NCBI RefSeq assembly: GCF_963678635.1
Contig: NC_087069.1
Span: 32,943,090-33,007,089 of the forward strand
DNA length: 64,000 nucleotides
Direction of reading: 5' to 3'
Source of the DNA: Symsagittifera roscoffensis
Lineage: Eukaryota > Xenacoelomorpha > Acoela > Convolutidae
A program made the translations under genes and the position numbers. This document shows positions 34,470-45,761 of the stretch, piece by piece. Below the pieces are notes generated by a model that saw only the letters and a list, made by a program, of their open reading frames with translations, ran no database searches and was not told the origin of the DNA. The number at the start of each line of letters is the position of its first letter. Position 1 is the first letter of the stretch.

Positions 34470-35600
34470 TACCTAATATAAATTTCTTGAGTGCACTTTG
34501 TGATTATGTTGAGGTAAGGCGAGTTTTAGGTTGGACCATCTGAAATGGATCAAAGTTCCACTGGCCAAAAAAAATAACGGTATACGAAAGAAGTGCTGTA
34601 ACACGGTTTTTAGTCTCATGTCGCAAGTGAAAAGAATACTTAAGCTTCCAACCCTGTATTTATTGGCGTTCGCGTGTTTTAGATATTTAGTGACCTGACC
34701 ATGGGGCCGTTCTTATTTCTAGAGTTGGGGGGAGGAAGGAGTATTTTGGTAGTAGCCTTTAGGCTGTAACACGGTATGTAGTCTCGGTATAAGTGAACCG
34801 TATAAGTGAACCGAATTGGCTCCGACCGAATGAGGTACAAAAACACAAGAGATAGTGTCCCTGACCCTTGAGCCAATGGTTATACGACCTATTTTTCTTA
34901 GCCTCATATGTGACTTAAGTTGGCGACCGTTACACTTTTTGGTACTTTAGAATACCCACCGAAAACTCAATATTTGTATTCAGAAACTCAGTTTGAGTTT
35001 GGAACCGAATTGAAAGCACAAATGCAAACATTACTAGCAGCAGCTTAATCTGTAAAACTATGAAATTTAATTAGAAGAATTGTTATCTATTTTCAGTAAA
35101 GATCCCTCTATGGCAACATATGGAGAAACATTGTGGAAACAATTTAATTTTTTTTATACAAACTTGTTATTGCTACCAAAGTACTCAAACCAAAAAATGC
35201 ATGACTTGCGCTTGGATCAATTGTTGCATACTGTTTTGCAATTAAAGCGTGCATTATTTAAGCCTATTAGTTCATCTAAGCCTAATTGTTGTGATAAACT
35301 TATTAAATAGAGTGTCTGTTCAAATTTAACTCTTGTGTTTTTTCATATTAAATGCGCTGGGTTTTCCTCACAGATTTATCTTACCAAATCTCGCCGTCCC
35401 AGCCGTAGGCGAGTGAAGTTTCCCTGGCGTAACTAGAAGCAAGAAGGAGCGAGCCGGTGAATCGACCCCCAAAACTACGTCAGGTTGTACCATTCCTCTT
35501 TTTGCCATCACCCTTGAATTTTAAATCCTAATTAAAATTAATCATTAATCACCCCAAAGTGGTTCCTTTCTCGCTCCAGTTGTCTGTGTTTCAAAGAGAT
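34470..35600. other. Non-coding stretch with local repeats
   Basis: No gene recognised. GCTGTAACACGGT occurs at about 34593 and 34763. A 13-bp tandem TATAAGTGAACCG occurs twice at about 34789-34815. Bases 34988-35250 match 22755-23020, making an interspersed repeat. The open stretch 35080-35310 inside that repeat has no known domain. Confidence 0.45.
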
Positions 35601-36549
35601 GCCGCGATGCCAGGAAAGACGCATCCCTGAGTTCTCACAGAAACTAGTTATTGGGACTTCAAGGACCAAATTTATAAAAACCAGCTCTAGTAAAATGAAC
35701 AGTTCACCCCTACCGCTGCGCAACAATTCATGATGTGTTTGAAACGGTTTTGCAATACAGACCAAAGCGCATCAATACAGTAACAATAGTTGCTGGTTAC
35801 AATGACAACAGGCTGCATCCAAAAGAATTAGAACAGCAGTGGAAAAACTTGTTTAACCTCGTCACTAACAAGTTTCAGCCCAAGAGACTGATCATCTCCA
35901 AAACAATTCAGAACTGTAAGAATACTGAAATAATTCGCTAAATTTTTGTTCATAATCATGTGTTGTTTAATTTGATAAATAGAATTTTACACCCATATAC
36001 ACTCATTGTTCCGTCTAATCTCAATCTAAATCTAAACCCTCAAATGTTTTGCCGTGATAGCATCCAATTCTCGTTCTACGGTAATAATTTCTTTACTATT
36101 TTTCTTGCAAAAATAATCTATAAACTTTCTCGCTAACTTGACACCGCCGTCTTTCCTCAAATGGTTACTGAAACAAATTGCCTTATTTGTAGAAACAGCT
36201 TGCGAGGCGGAGGTGTTTGGTGCTTCACATGCCCAGGCTACATTCATGTAAAATGCAGCGGTGTAGCCCGCATCAATGATCAGTATGGCGATTTCAGCTG
36301 TCATAGCTGGACCTCCCAATTTCATGCAGCTAACGACCCGCATGAATGCAATCCCCCAACCCTAGCTACAACCACACTACCTCAAATTCACCCTCACCCT
36401 TCCACTGCCCCACACTCACAAAACTCCAGAGAACCCTCCACTCTAGAAACTAGAATAACCCAAGACCCATGGTCAAACCCCTGTCCAGAACTCATAAAAT
36501 CAAACGGAAAAAATTATCCGAAGTGGTTCACTGGAAACTGGTCTTCATG
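35600..36549 (+). pseudogene. Retroelement ORF1: degenerate SGNH-type fold plus PHD finger
   Basis: Most of this lies in one frame (35699-36549) with stops near 35940 and 36131; the first block is in another frame. Blocks of an SGNH (GDSL-like) hydrolase appear in order. KLVIGTSRTKF (about 35625) is block I with Asp changed to Thr. YRCATIHDV (about 35711) is block II with its Gly changed to Cys. TIVAGYNDN (about 35785) is block III. RDSIQFS (about 36053) is block V with its His changed to Gln. A PHD-type finger follows (36176-36310: CLIC, CFTCPGYIHVKC, then CHS with the last Cys as Trp), then a Pro/Thr-rich tail. Such ORFs probably bind nucleic acid or chromatin; the esterase site looks dead. 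Assignment of the SGNH part is moderate, of the PHD finger good. Confidence 0.6.
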
Positions 36550-36599
36550 ATCTTATTAAAGAAAAAATTTGAATAAATTTTCATTGAAATCCTCGGTAG

Positions 36600-38400
36600 A
36601 ACACTGAACAGCCTAATAAAAAACAAAGAAAATACCTTCCTAATGCACGCAGCAATGATCTTTCCACACTTACTACTGTGCAAAACAAAGTCCAAAAATG
36701 ATGGATCTTTATCCAAGACAATAGCAAGGCGAGTTAAGCACTGGCAAGACGGAGACCTGGATGGCTTATGTAACGAAGGGAAGGCGCTGCGAATGCGCTT
36801 GTCAAAAGGAAGTAGAAGGAAAACTGAAGCTGAAGCACAACATTTCAATAAACTATTGAATACTGGTAAAATATCGAGCGCAACAGCAAAACTAACGGAC
36901 ACATCCAAAGGCGTTCTTTCGCTCGACGAGATCGTCAAATGTAAGACAGTAGAACATAGTCTTATAGATAAGCACCCACCATCTGAATTAATTGATGAGA
37001 ACTATATTACATCAGTCTCAAATGAAACAATTCCCTTCCATCCATCGATATTTGATCAGATAAACGATTAACATATCAAGAAAGCAACCATCAGAATGCA
37101 TGGATCTCAAGGACCATCTGGCCTTGATGCAAATGAATGGAGACGAATTTTAACACACTTCGGGCAGCAATCAATTGACCTTTCAAAAACAATTGCTAAA
37201 ATTGCTAGAAAATTGGCAACCGAAGAACTAAATCCAGAACTATCGGAACCATAAATCGCATGTAGATTATTACCCTTGGATAAAAATCCAGCAGCAAGAC
37301 CCATAGGCATAGGAGAAATTATGCGTAGGATAACAGGACGAACAATAACCAAATGCCTAAAAAACGAACTCATTTCGCTCGGTTCAATTTATCACTTCTG
37401 TCTAGGACAAAAATGTGGCATTGAATATGCGATGCACACGCTAAGAGATCAATACAGCAAAAGTTCCGCCGATGCTGTTTTTTGATTGATGCCGAAAACG
37501 TTTTCAACTCGCTAAATCGAAAGCTGGCATTGAGAAACATCGAAAATACCTGCCAATATCTTTTACTCGCATTTAAGATTTCCTACTCCAATCCATGTGA
37601 ACTGTTCGTTAACAAAAAAAACCATCTACTCTCATGAAGGGACAACCCTGGGTGATCCACTAGCAATGGCCATGTTAGGTCTAGTCATATTACCCCTCAT
37701 AAAACTTTTTTCAGTAGACAACGTAACCCAGAAATGGTACGCAGATGACGGAAACGCAGTCGATAAATTAAGCAATCTACGAACCGTCCTCGATAAAATT
37801 GTATCACTGGGTAAATTTTTCGGCAACCACGTGAAAGCATCCAAATGCCAACTCATTGCCAAGGACGAATAACTCGGTGAAGCTCAGAAAATCTTCGCAA
37901 ATACAGGAATCACTATAAAGGCAGGAACCCGATTGCTTGGTTCAGTTATAGGATCAGAATCTGAATGTAAAAAGTTCCTCGAGTTTCAACAGAATGAGCA
38001 AACCAAAATTTTGAAAAAACTAACAAAAATAGCTATAACCTCCCCCCAAAACGTTTATGCCTGCTATACTAAAGGAGTTCAAGAAAAGCTTTCATTTAAC
38101 CAGGACAATGCCTAAGACTATGGAAAACTTAGAAATATGTGAAAAGATTATCATAGAACAATTAATACCTAACCTAATCGGTAAAGAGTTACTGGACCAT
38201 CAGTTCCGTGAGATATCTTACTTAGCCCTCAAAATAGGCGGCCTTAACATCAAGCTGCCATCCGATCATGAAAGCTATCTAGAATGGTCTAAGGAAACAT
38301 CACTAGTACTGGAATGTCAAGATCCTGTTACAGCAAAAACACAGCAAAAAAAATGTGTACGAAAATCAAAAAATTGAAAACTGATAGAACGAAACGATAA
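36600..38400 (+). pseudogene. Retroelement reverse transcriptase (RT/nuclease family)
   Basis: Motifs in order: GPSGLDANEWRRIL (about 37105), PLDKNPAARPIGIGEIMRRI (37275), GQKCGIEYAMH (37408), DAENVFNSLNRKLALRNI (about 37491, first catalytic Asp), EGTTLGDPLAMAML (37635) and WYADDGNAVDKL (37735, catalytic YADD intact). The thumb follows to about 38380 (SYLALKIGGLNIKLPSD). There are stops at 37069, 37252 and 37869 and frameshifts near 37485, 37615 and 38090. This RT type, with PIGxGE and EGTTxGDPLAMAM signatures, is one I associate with invertebrate non-LTR or related retroelements, but I cannot place the clade. No LTR is seen around it. Confidence 0.8.
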
Positions 38401-39160
38401 AAAAACAAACCTCATTAATTCCTTTAATGAAACAGATAAATACGCAATCGACCTGGCCTCTGAAAAGAGAGCTCTAACTGGCTCAATGCTTTAAAACTGA
38501 GCAGATACAATTTCAAACTGAATAAATCAAACAGAATTCAGAGATGGTATTTACTTAAGATACGGATGGGAACCGACCAAATCCCCACTCATATGAGCGT
38601 GTGGTGCTAATTTTAACTTCACACATGCGCTACACTCTGCAAAGAGTGGTCACGCACACATAAGACACATAGAAATTAGAGACACATTCGCCAACCTCAT
38701 GAACGAGGTTTGCCATGACGTCGAGATTGAGCCGAAACTTCAGCCGTTGCAAGGCGAAAGCCTTGTCAACAATTCAACTACAACTAATGATGAGGCTCGA
38801 CTTCGCATTAAGGCAAAGGGACTCTGGGGTTCACGATTCAGCCGCACTTTCTTTGATATGAAAATTTTGAACCCCCATGCCAAAACATCGCGAAAACTGC
38901 ATCTAGACGCATACAAATATCACGAAATATTGAAGAACTCCAAATATCAGCTAAGAATTTTAAACGTAGTGCAGAGTAGCTTCTGCCCGTTAATTTTCCG
39001 GTGTACCGGTGGCGCTGCTCCAACAGCCACGCGGACGATGAAATGATTAGCCGAAAAACTAAGTGAAAAAAGACAAGAAAGCTATCCAGAATCGATAAAT
39101 TACATAAGAACTAAAATAAGCTTTGCGGAAAGTTTAATTGATCAACAACTCCATAAGCGC
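38401..39160 (+). pseudogene. C-terminal zinc/PD-(D/E)XK-like domain of the RT element
   Basis: After the RT comes a block with YLRYGWEPT, a C.CG...F..HAL type zinc motif (about 38605-38640), then RDTFANLMNEVCHDVEIEP (38681) and NDEARLRIKAKGLWGSRF followed by RTFFDMKIL (about 38780-38870). The E/D-rich strand followed by FFDxK/R is the pattern of a PD-(D/E)XK nuclease core. The open stretch 38699-39046 ends at a stop, and a conserved helix (LAEKLSEKRQESYPESINYIRTKISFA) follows to about 39130. It could supply DNA nicking for target-primed integration; that role is inference. Confidence 0.6.
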
Positions 39161-40176
39161 TATTGTAGAGGAAGGACGGCTAAGATAAATTAACATTACG
39201 ACGATGCAATTGTGCCATTCTGCCAGATTGGCATAGCGCAACCTTCCGCCGGGACAGAAAAAGACGACTAAAGGCCTTAGTAACAAAAAAATGCTGCGAA
39301 GGAGGGTCGAAATATTCCGGAAGTTTAAAATTTTAAAATTTCGATTGACGGGCAATACAAAATACTCAGATATACAAAAAGACGGCCATTTTTACGAAAA
39401 AGAACGAAAAAACAGAACAACGACAATTATAGTGAAAAACAGTCGCACGAGAAAACGAGAAAAAAGAAGCCTCTTATTGTGGCAATCACACACGATAAGA
39501 CCGATAGCAGAGAGAAACAGTGAGAAAGGAGGCTTCAGTGGGGAACGAATATTCCTTGGAACCCTCCCGTGCCACAAATTGGGAGAGATAACAACGTTAT
39601 CTCGAGAAGAACACGGGAGCGGAGGCTTGGCCCCCCCAGAGACTGTCATATGTTGAAGGACTGCAATAAACTAAGTTTTTCGCTACTCTGATGCCATAGA
39701 ACTTTGAATTAACACCGGTGTAACTTGATATTTTAGAGAATGAGGAAAGGGTCAATCTATCTCCAATGGATTTAATATAGAACTGTCACACAAAAACATA
39801 AGAAAATAGGGTGTTCGAGCCATGTTTTTAATAGCAATCATGTAGTCTGATGATCCGAGACTCAGCTATGTGGTTGTGTTCGCATGTAAACGAAAGCTGA
39901 TCAAAAATCGTTTGACTGATGGCCTAAAATTAGTAACTTTTTACTTAGCCCTAAACAGACCAGAAAATCAACTGCCAAGGGCGAGACGGTGAAAAGCGAG
40001 TATGATTAAGGTAACTGACGCCTGCCAGTCGTTAATAGGTACTTTTTCTACGCTCCGTCGCTGTGTAGTATTTGGGCGAATGTTACATAGACGTTTTTAT
40101 GGCGCTCCTGGGTGAGCCTGTCAAAGGCATAAGACCATCATGATCAGCAAGCGTTTCAGCGACGAACCCTCCGCTC

Positions 40177-40332
40177 CGGGCGTAAGCCCGAGTTAGAGGC
40201 CTTAATGACCGTTATTGTACTATGGGGAAGGTGCGTACCCTCCACCTAGTACTATTTAGCTTTTTAACTTAGATAAGATCGAAAATTCCGGGGGCCGGAG
40301 GGTTAGGTGGGAAATCTAGAGCCCGCCTGTCC
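40177..40332 (+). other. Three consecutive RNA-like hairpins (leader copy C)
   Basis: CGGGC-GTAA-GCCCG (40177-40190) is a perfect stem with a GNRA-type loop. Stem 40217-40228 with 40241-40252 keeps its six outer pairs. Stem 40301-40311 with 40322-40332 keeps pairing through several changes relative to copy B. The GGTCC/GGACC pair follows at about 40336-40347. Confidence 0.55.
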
Positions 40333-41113
40333 CGAGGTCCCAGGACCAAAAACAATTAAAGAGAAAGCGTAAAACCAAACAAAAATGATAGGAAGATTGT
40401 GTGTTTTGGTGAAGGGTTGGATACCCTCCCTTGAGTGTAATTTGAGTTTTTAAGCACGTTAATGGTAATTTTGCCGGTGGCCGGAGGGTAGAGTCGCAAG
40501 CTGACCGATGTGTTTCACACTCAACAACAAAGACATCAGGGACAACATCCATAACGACTGCTGGGTATCGTTGAAACAATTTTGGTATCGTTCTGGTACT
40601 ATTTCATCAAAACTTAAGTGGTGGGGGGCACGATTGGCGCGGTCCGATTGTACCCTCGATCGATTACAAATTTGCGAGTTAAGGGTCTTAATTCGGGTAT
40701 TTTGGTGCAAAGGAGGGTATAGTACTATTCATTAACGACTACTAATGGGTTATTATCCTTATTATATATTACTTATCTCCTATTTAGACCCAAAAAATAC
40801 CCAAATCTTGTCGAAAATTACCGATTTTCGTCCAAACTAAAGACCCCAAATTTTTTAATATCCGAGCTTTTCCGAACAGCAAAAAGCTTTTATATAGGAA
40901 GTAGCTACGTATTTCGATCCCCCTGACTAAAGAAACCGCGTGAGCAAGGACTCAGTAGAAGTTGAAAAAAACGAAAATTTTCCGAACTTTGTCAATCTGT
41001 TTTGGGGATCGAGTTGTTGAGTTTTTAGAGTTAGAGCAAAAAAATTTTTGTGTTAGAAGCGTGCTAGCATAACGTGCTCGGCTGCCAGAAAAATTCTTGA
41101 GTAACCCTACGAT

Positions 41114-41177
41114 TAGCTCCGTGGATAGAGCTAACGACTTAAGGAATGGAAAAGGAAGGAATCGGAGGGTCCAAATT
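41114..41177 (+). other. tRNA-like box A / box B pair (leader copy C)
   Basis: TAGCTCCGTGGATAGAGCT resembles a tRNA D-arm with its stem (AGCTC with GAGCT), and GGGTCCAAATTTGA resembles a T-loop/B box 53 bases downstream. Copy B has the same pair (8249 and 8302) at the same spacing. It could be a tRNA relic or internal Pol III promoter. GGAGGGTCC is also a common word in this leader, so chance is possible. Confidence 0.25.
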
Positions 41178-41659
41178 TGATAGTTATTGGCCAAATTTTT
41201 GTCTCCAAGCCATTTTTGGTCCGGTTTTTTTACTTTATTCAGTGCCGTATTGGGCTGCTACGCTCGTTTCAATTGTTTTTAGGCACTTTCAATAGGAATT
41301 GCGGAAAAAGTTTTTCAGAACCTATACAGGTGGTGAAAAAATGCCATTTGGACAAACACGTTTTTGGCGATTTCTCAAAGACTAGCCAACCAATCGGGAT
41401 AATTTTGGTACCATATGTCGACGTTTTGGACCAATTTTTCCGGACCGCAACTGTTTTGGGTTAATAATCTCGGAAAATTTTTTTTTTTAGAATTTGTTGA
41501 TTCGGAGGGTCCGAATTACAGGGAACCCTCCGAGCGGCATAAAAATATATAAAATCACCTTTTTATTCTACTGGGTAGGTTGATCGTGTCAGCCAACCTA
41601 GTCTTAAGTCAGGTAGACCGCTTTTGGAGACTTTACCGCGGTAAAATAACCCGTTTTCT

Positions 41660-42075
41660 TGCTTTTTGCGGAACCCCACGGAGTAACCCTCCGGAGTGAC
41701 TTAAGCCCTTTAGCAACCCTCCTTAGTGGAAATTTTCCACGGGACCCTCCAAAGAAGTTAAAACAACCCCCCATAGAGCTTTTAGCTTGTTTTGACGCTT
41801 TTTGAAGCTTGTGGAAGACCCTTCTAAAAGAGGTTAAAAAATTTGAAAATTTTGGAACAACCCTCCGAGGTAACCCTCCGGAGCATATTAAGCCTCTAAT
41901 AGACCCTCCTTAGTGAGTGAAGAGGAACCCTCCGAAGTCACTTGGGTGGCTAAGGTACCCTCCGAGGTAGCCCTCCGAACTAGGCTAAGTGTCTTAACAA
42001 CCCTCCGAAGTATCCCTCCGGAGTGACTTAAACCTCTTAACAACCTTCCTTGTTAGAAACTTGAGGAAACCTTCT
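41660..42075. repeat. Degenerate CCTCCG-rich repeats (leader copy C)
   Basis: At least ten occurrences of (A)ACCCTCC(G/A/T) followed by (G/A)AGT, spaced irregularly. Equivalent to 4192-4540 and 8676-9010. Confidence 0.55.
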
Positions 42076-42257
42076 GTGGCAATTTGGGAAACGGAAAATA
42101 TCCATTAATTAGGATCATATTAGGATATTAGGCGTGCTTATTAGGATCATAGGAGCCCATTTTGACCCGGAAATTCGTGATCAACTTTGGATTCTAGATC
42201 GGGTGTATCAGAAGTACCCGAACCAAAAACTTTTTTTGATTGTGATTTTGGTTGTGT

Positions 42258-42534
42258 GGTTGCCTTGAGCTACTCAATAGGAAAGTTCGGGCAGTCCGGG
42301 AACAAATAGAATAAGACCTCGGTGAGTGTATTAGGCAAATACACACTCACCTGAGAAGAAAAGTTATTCCCTGCTCTCGTGCATTTGTAGCGTTCCGGGT
42401 GTGGGGGAGCTTTTTCATAGACTTTAGAAATTTTCGATCAAAGATTGCCTTGAGCTACTTAGTAGGACAGCTCGGGCAATCGCAAGGCACCTAGAAGAAG
42501 ACCTCGGTGAGTGTATTAGGCAAATACACACTCA
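42258..42534 (+). other. Tandem pair of structured modules (leader copy C)
   Basis: Each module has a hairpin of the type GATTGCC..GAGCT/AGCTC..GGCAATC (best at 42443-42481) followed by GTGAGTGTATT/AATACACACTCA (42322-42350 and 42507-42534). The two modules start about 185 bp apart. Copies A (4655-4692) and B (9117-9155) carry the first hairpin. Candidate packaging, translation or dimerisation element. Confidence 0.5.
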
Positions 42535-43022
42535 TTTGAGAAGACAACGTCCTGAGCTTCGTTCTTTTGGAGAGTTCCGATTGAGGGAAGTCCTTTCTTT
42601 ACGACTAAGTTTTATTTATCTATTCCTGAATCATCACTGCCTTTTACAGAAGATTGTTTGATTTTAACAAAGCAGTGATTTAAAAGAAGTGTGGCGGTAA
42701 ATTGATAATGACGAAAGGTCGCTGTCACCTATAGGACATTCTTATCTGGTTATCAATTGTGTTTTGCGTATTGATTATATCTAGTGAAAATTTTGCGATA
42801 CTGTTATACTATACAACGGGATTGAGTTAGCATTATATCAATACTGAGTAGGCCCTGTGTGAAACTTTAGCTGAATCACTAATATTGTCATTGAGAAATC
42901 TAAGAGACATTTTTGATATTTACGAGATCGAGTAGGCAGTGTTCAGTAAATCAACCTGAACTTATTTGCGGTACGTGTATATCGCCATTAAATTATACGA
43001 ATATTGTTTTTTGTTACAAAGT

Positions 43023-45761
43023 ATGCAGCGTAGGGACTCGTTAGGATCGACTACTAAGATCCCCAAGCAGAGCAAGGGAAGTACGCGGAAGTTTAGAACT
43101 AGGCGTAGCCAATCTTCGGTTAGCAGCGTTCCAGACGTTTTTGCTGATAACCAAACGACTAAAGGTCAAGCTGGTCTTTCAGTGAGCGAAATGAAACTAA
43201 GGAGCGAGAAAAACCTCGATGGCGATCAAGGGCGGAATGCCGAGGCCGGGCCCGCGAGCGATACGCTTGTGGACCCCTTTGACGAAGGGGAACGGACGCT
43301 TATTCGACCCGACTTTGAGCCGAGCGAGGACCTCGAGTGGAAGGAAGTTGAGAGGACGGAGGAGACCTCGGAGCGTTCCGAGGTCGAGCCGCGAGAGGAA
43401 GTGTTATTCAGGGGAATGTCCAAATCGGAGACTAAGAGTCATAGGTGGAGAAGAGAATTTTCACATCCAGCTAATACCCACCCATCTTTGGCCAAGCAGA
43501 GCAACAACGCGATGATGTCGAGTATAAGCCCGAGTGAAGAACAGCAGGGTTCGAAGGCCAAGAAAAGCTGGAAGTCTTTGTACGATGAGCGCATGGTGTC
43601 ACTACGAACTGAAGGTTTGTCTTCCAGTTATGACCACCCGGAGATTACCCATCCGGATGTGAACTTGACACCGTGTCCAAGGAACGACATGAGCAGGAAG
43701 GCGTCGTCCGCCTCGCCGACCAGGCCCATGTCAGATGGGATAACGATGGGAGCGTCATCAACGTTCGACAGATTGATGACGTCGATGAGCAAGCAAAAAG
43801 GCGGTGCGTCATCAAGTACCAGGCTGCAGCCGCAGTTGACCTCATCTTCTCTGGGGCTAACCCCGCCATTGGGGGCAACTGGCGATATAAGTGATATGTT
43901 CGCTGGCGCAATGAATGGTCTGGATGAACTGAGACGGGGCATGACTAAGAGAATAGATCAACTTGACGAGAGAGCTCACCAGGGTCGAGAGAATTTGAGA
44001 GATGAACTAACGCACGTGAAGTCGCAGGCGAGGGTTGATCAGGCTCAATTGATTCGCAACACCGATCAATGCCTGGCGGAGAGCCTGGCACAGGCAAACA
44101 AGGAGTCAGAGGAAAGAGAGGCTAGGATGACAAGAGAGATCGAGCAATTGTTTTACGATCATGATAATACCTACGCCCATACGATGACTAGCCTGGAAAA
44201 AAGGTTAGATGCCAAACCTGACTTATTGATGCGGAAGCTTGACGGGATCTTGAATGGGAGCAATTGAGTGGAGCGTTCCAACCCAAGGGAGCGCCCACGC
44301 CATGCGAATGATAGAGATGGTACGGGCAGCTATGCCAGGGCCCAGTAAAGTTCGAGAACGAACTACGAACCTAGGAATAGGGAGCGGCCAAGGGCAGCCC
44401 CGTCGAGGCCTGGCTGGACGAATCCGGTCCCGCCGGAGGCAGATGCTACTCCGGAGACAAGGTTGCCAACTGTGCCACAAGTCAGTTCAGTGCCAGATCT
44501 GACTCCAATCTCACAGGACACAACGATGTATGCCTCGATGTTTGAGCCTCTGAATAGATCTGTCGAGATATTCATCACTAAGCTCTCGAAGTCAACCGAG
44601 AGAGGAGAGAGGTCAAGAAGGACACTGAAAAAGCCGAAGTCGTACAAAGACGAGTCAGACGGCTGCATTGATACTTGGATAGAGGTGATGAAGTTACACT
44701 TTGAGGAAGAGATTCTCTCCAAGAAACAAGAGTGCAGCGCGCTAACAAGCAACCTGGAGGGTACTGCACTAAATTGTGTAATGGCGAAAAGAGCCAATGA
44801 GAGAGACAGTGCTCGCAAGATGTTTGACATCCTGCTGAATCGTTTCGGCTCTGGAGTACAAGGGCACCAGGCTATGGTGAAGTTCGAAAAGAGGCGTCAA
44901 AGAGATGACAAATCCTTAGACAAATTTTTGGACGAAGTTGAATTGCTTAGGAGGAGAAGCAATCCCGATGAGAGAATATCCGAGCGAAACTTAGCGATTG
45001 CTTCGAAATTCATGGACGGAGTAAAGAGTGAGGAGTTGAAAACGATGTTGGCCACACACTTCACCCTGTCACTTGACCAGTTACCCACGCCCGATGATTT
45101 GCGTATGAAGTCACGCGAGTATTTACTCATAAAACCGAGGGGGCAAAATCGTTAGAGCAATTATGGTAACTACAGCGGGACAAACACTGGTGCAAACTCC
45201 AGTTGGTACAAACCTCGCAATGACATGGATAAGAGGAGGTCGTGTGCGAATTGTGGTTCCATGGACCATCACGTTTCCGCGTGTTCTGCATACAAACAGA
45301 ACATGAAGGCAATAGGCTACTTTCTCGACGACGTCGACGCGACCGACGAGGATCATGAAGAGTACGTCAGTGGGCTCATCATGAAATATGGTCAGAGGTG
45401 CTTCTTCTGTAATTTGGAAGGACACTTCAAGTCGGATTGCACTCAGTTTTGGGATGCAGTGGCGGACGCGAATTATCCCCGCCACGAAGAGGCGCTTTCG
45501 AGTGTCAAGGCCAGTCGAGCACGTCTGATGAACGAGGGCGATTCTCGGAGAAAGGAGACGACACCGAGCGCCTTTACGACTAAGAAGGTGAAGACACTGC
45601 CTGACGAGCTGGTAGCCTCAAACCTGGAGGCAGAGTCGGCTAGCCAACTCAAGGTGGATTACGGTCTGGTGGCAAGGACAGCGTTGCAAAATGTCAAACA
45701 GGAGCTAGCCACCAAAGAAGTGGAGCAATGGGTAAGGTCGGAACTGGAGAGCACATTTTAA
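43023..45761 (+). pseudogene. Gag of the younger giant Ty3/gypsy-like element
   Basis: A single frame from the first ATG (43023) with three in-frame stops: TGA 44265, TAA 44346 and TAG 45153. Residues about 1-290 are a charged, Ser-rich N-terminal region. Residues about 293-410 are a coiled coil (LDELRRGMTKRIDQLDERA to LEKRLDAKPDLLMRKL). A Pro/Arg-rich linker follows. Residues about 547-706 form a capsid-like Retrotrans_gag domain (TWIEVMKLHF, SGVQGHQAMVKFE, LATHFTLSLDQLPTPDDL). Two CCHC knuckles are at 45243-45284 (CANCGSMDHHVSAC) and 45399-45440 (CFFCNLEGHFKSDC). It would form the particle and bind RNA. The frame is the same as pol, so a Gag-Pol fusion without frameshift is likely ancestral. 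The frame ends near 45758, where a single-base shift appears. Confidence 0.85.

Larger units (their letters stand above)
39190..42960 (+). repeat. Leader / LTR-like block of the younger giant element, copy C
   Basis: About 3.7 kb upstream of gag, aligned with copies A and B. It begins near AATTGTGCCATTCTGCCAGATTGGC just after the RT element's 3' end. It holds the hairpin series 40177-40332, a tRNA-like box pair (41114-41177), the CCTCCG zone 41660-42075 and two tandem copies of a hairpin pair (42258-42350 and 42443-42534). The GCATGTAAAC hairpin is truncated near 39880-39900. No gene seen in six frames; the longest open stretches have no domain. Confidence 0.7.

Noticed and set aside
39901-39930. 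Hammerhead ribozyme core (CTGATG near GTTTGACTGATGG)
   Set aside because: The required GAAA and cleavage-site context and the three stems are not present.
42258-42534. CRISPR-like array or spliced-leader RNA gene
   Set aside because: Only two modules, no uniform spacers and no cas genes; the text does not match spliced-leader sequences I know. Better explained as a duplicated leader structure.
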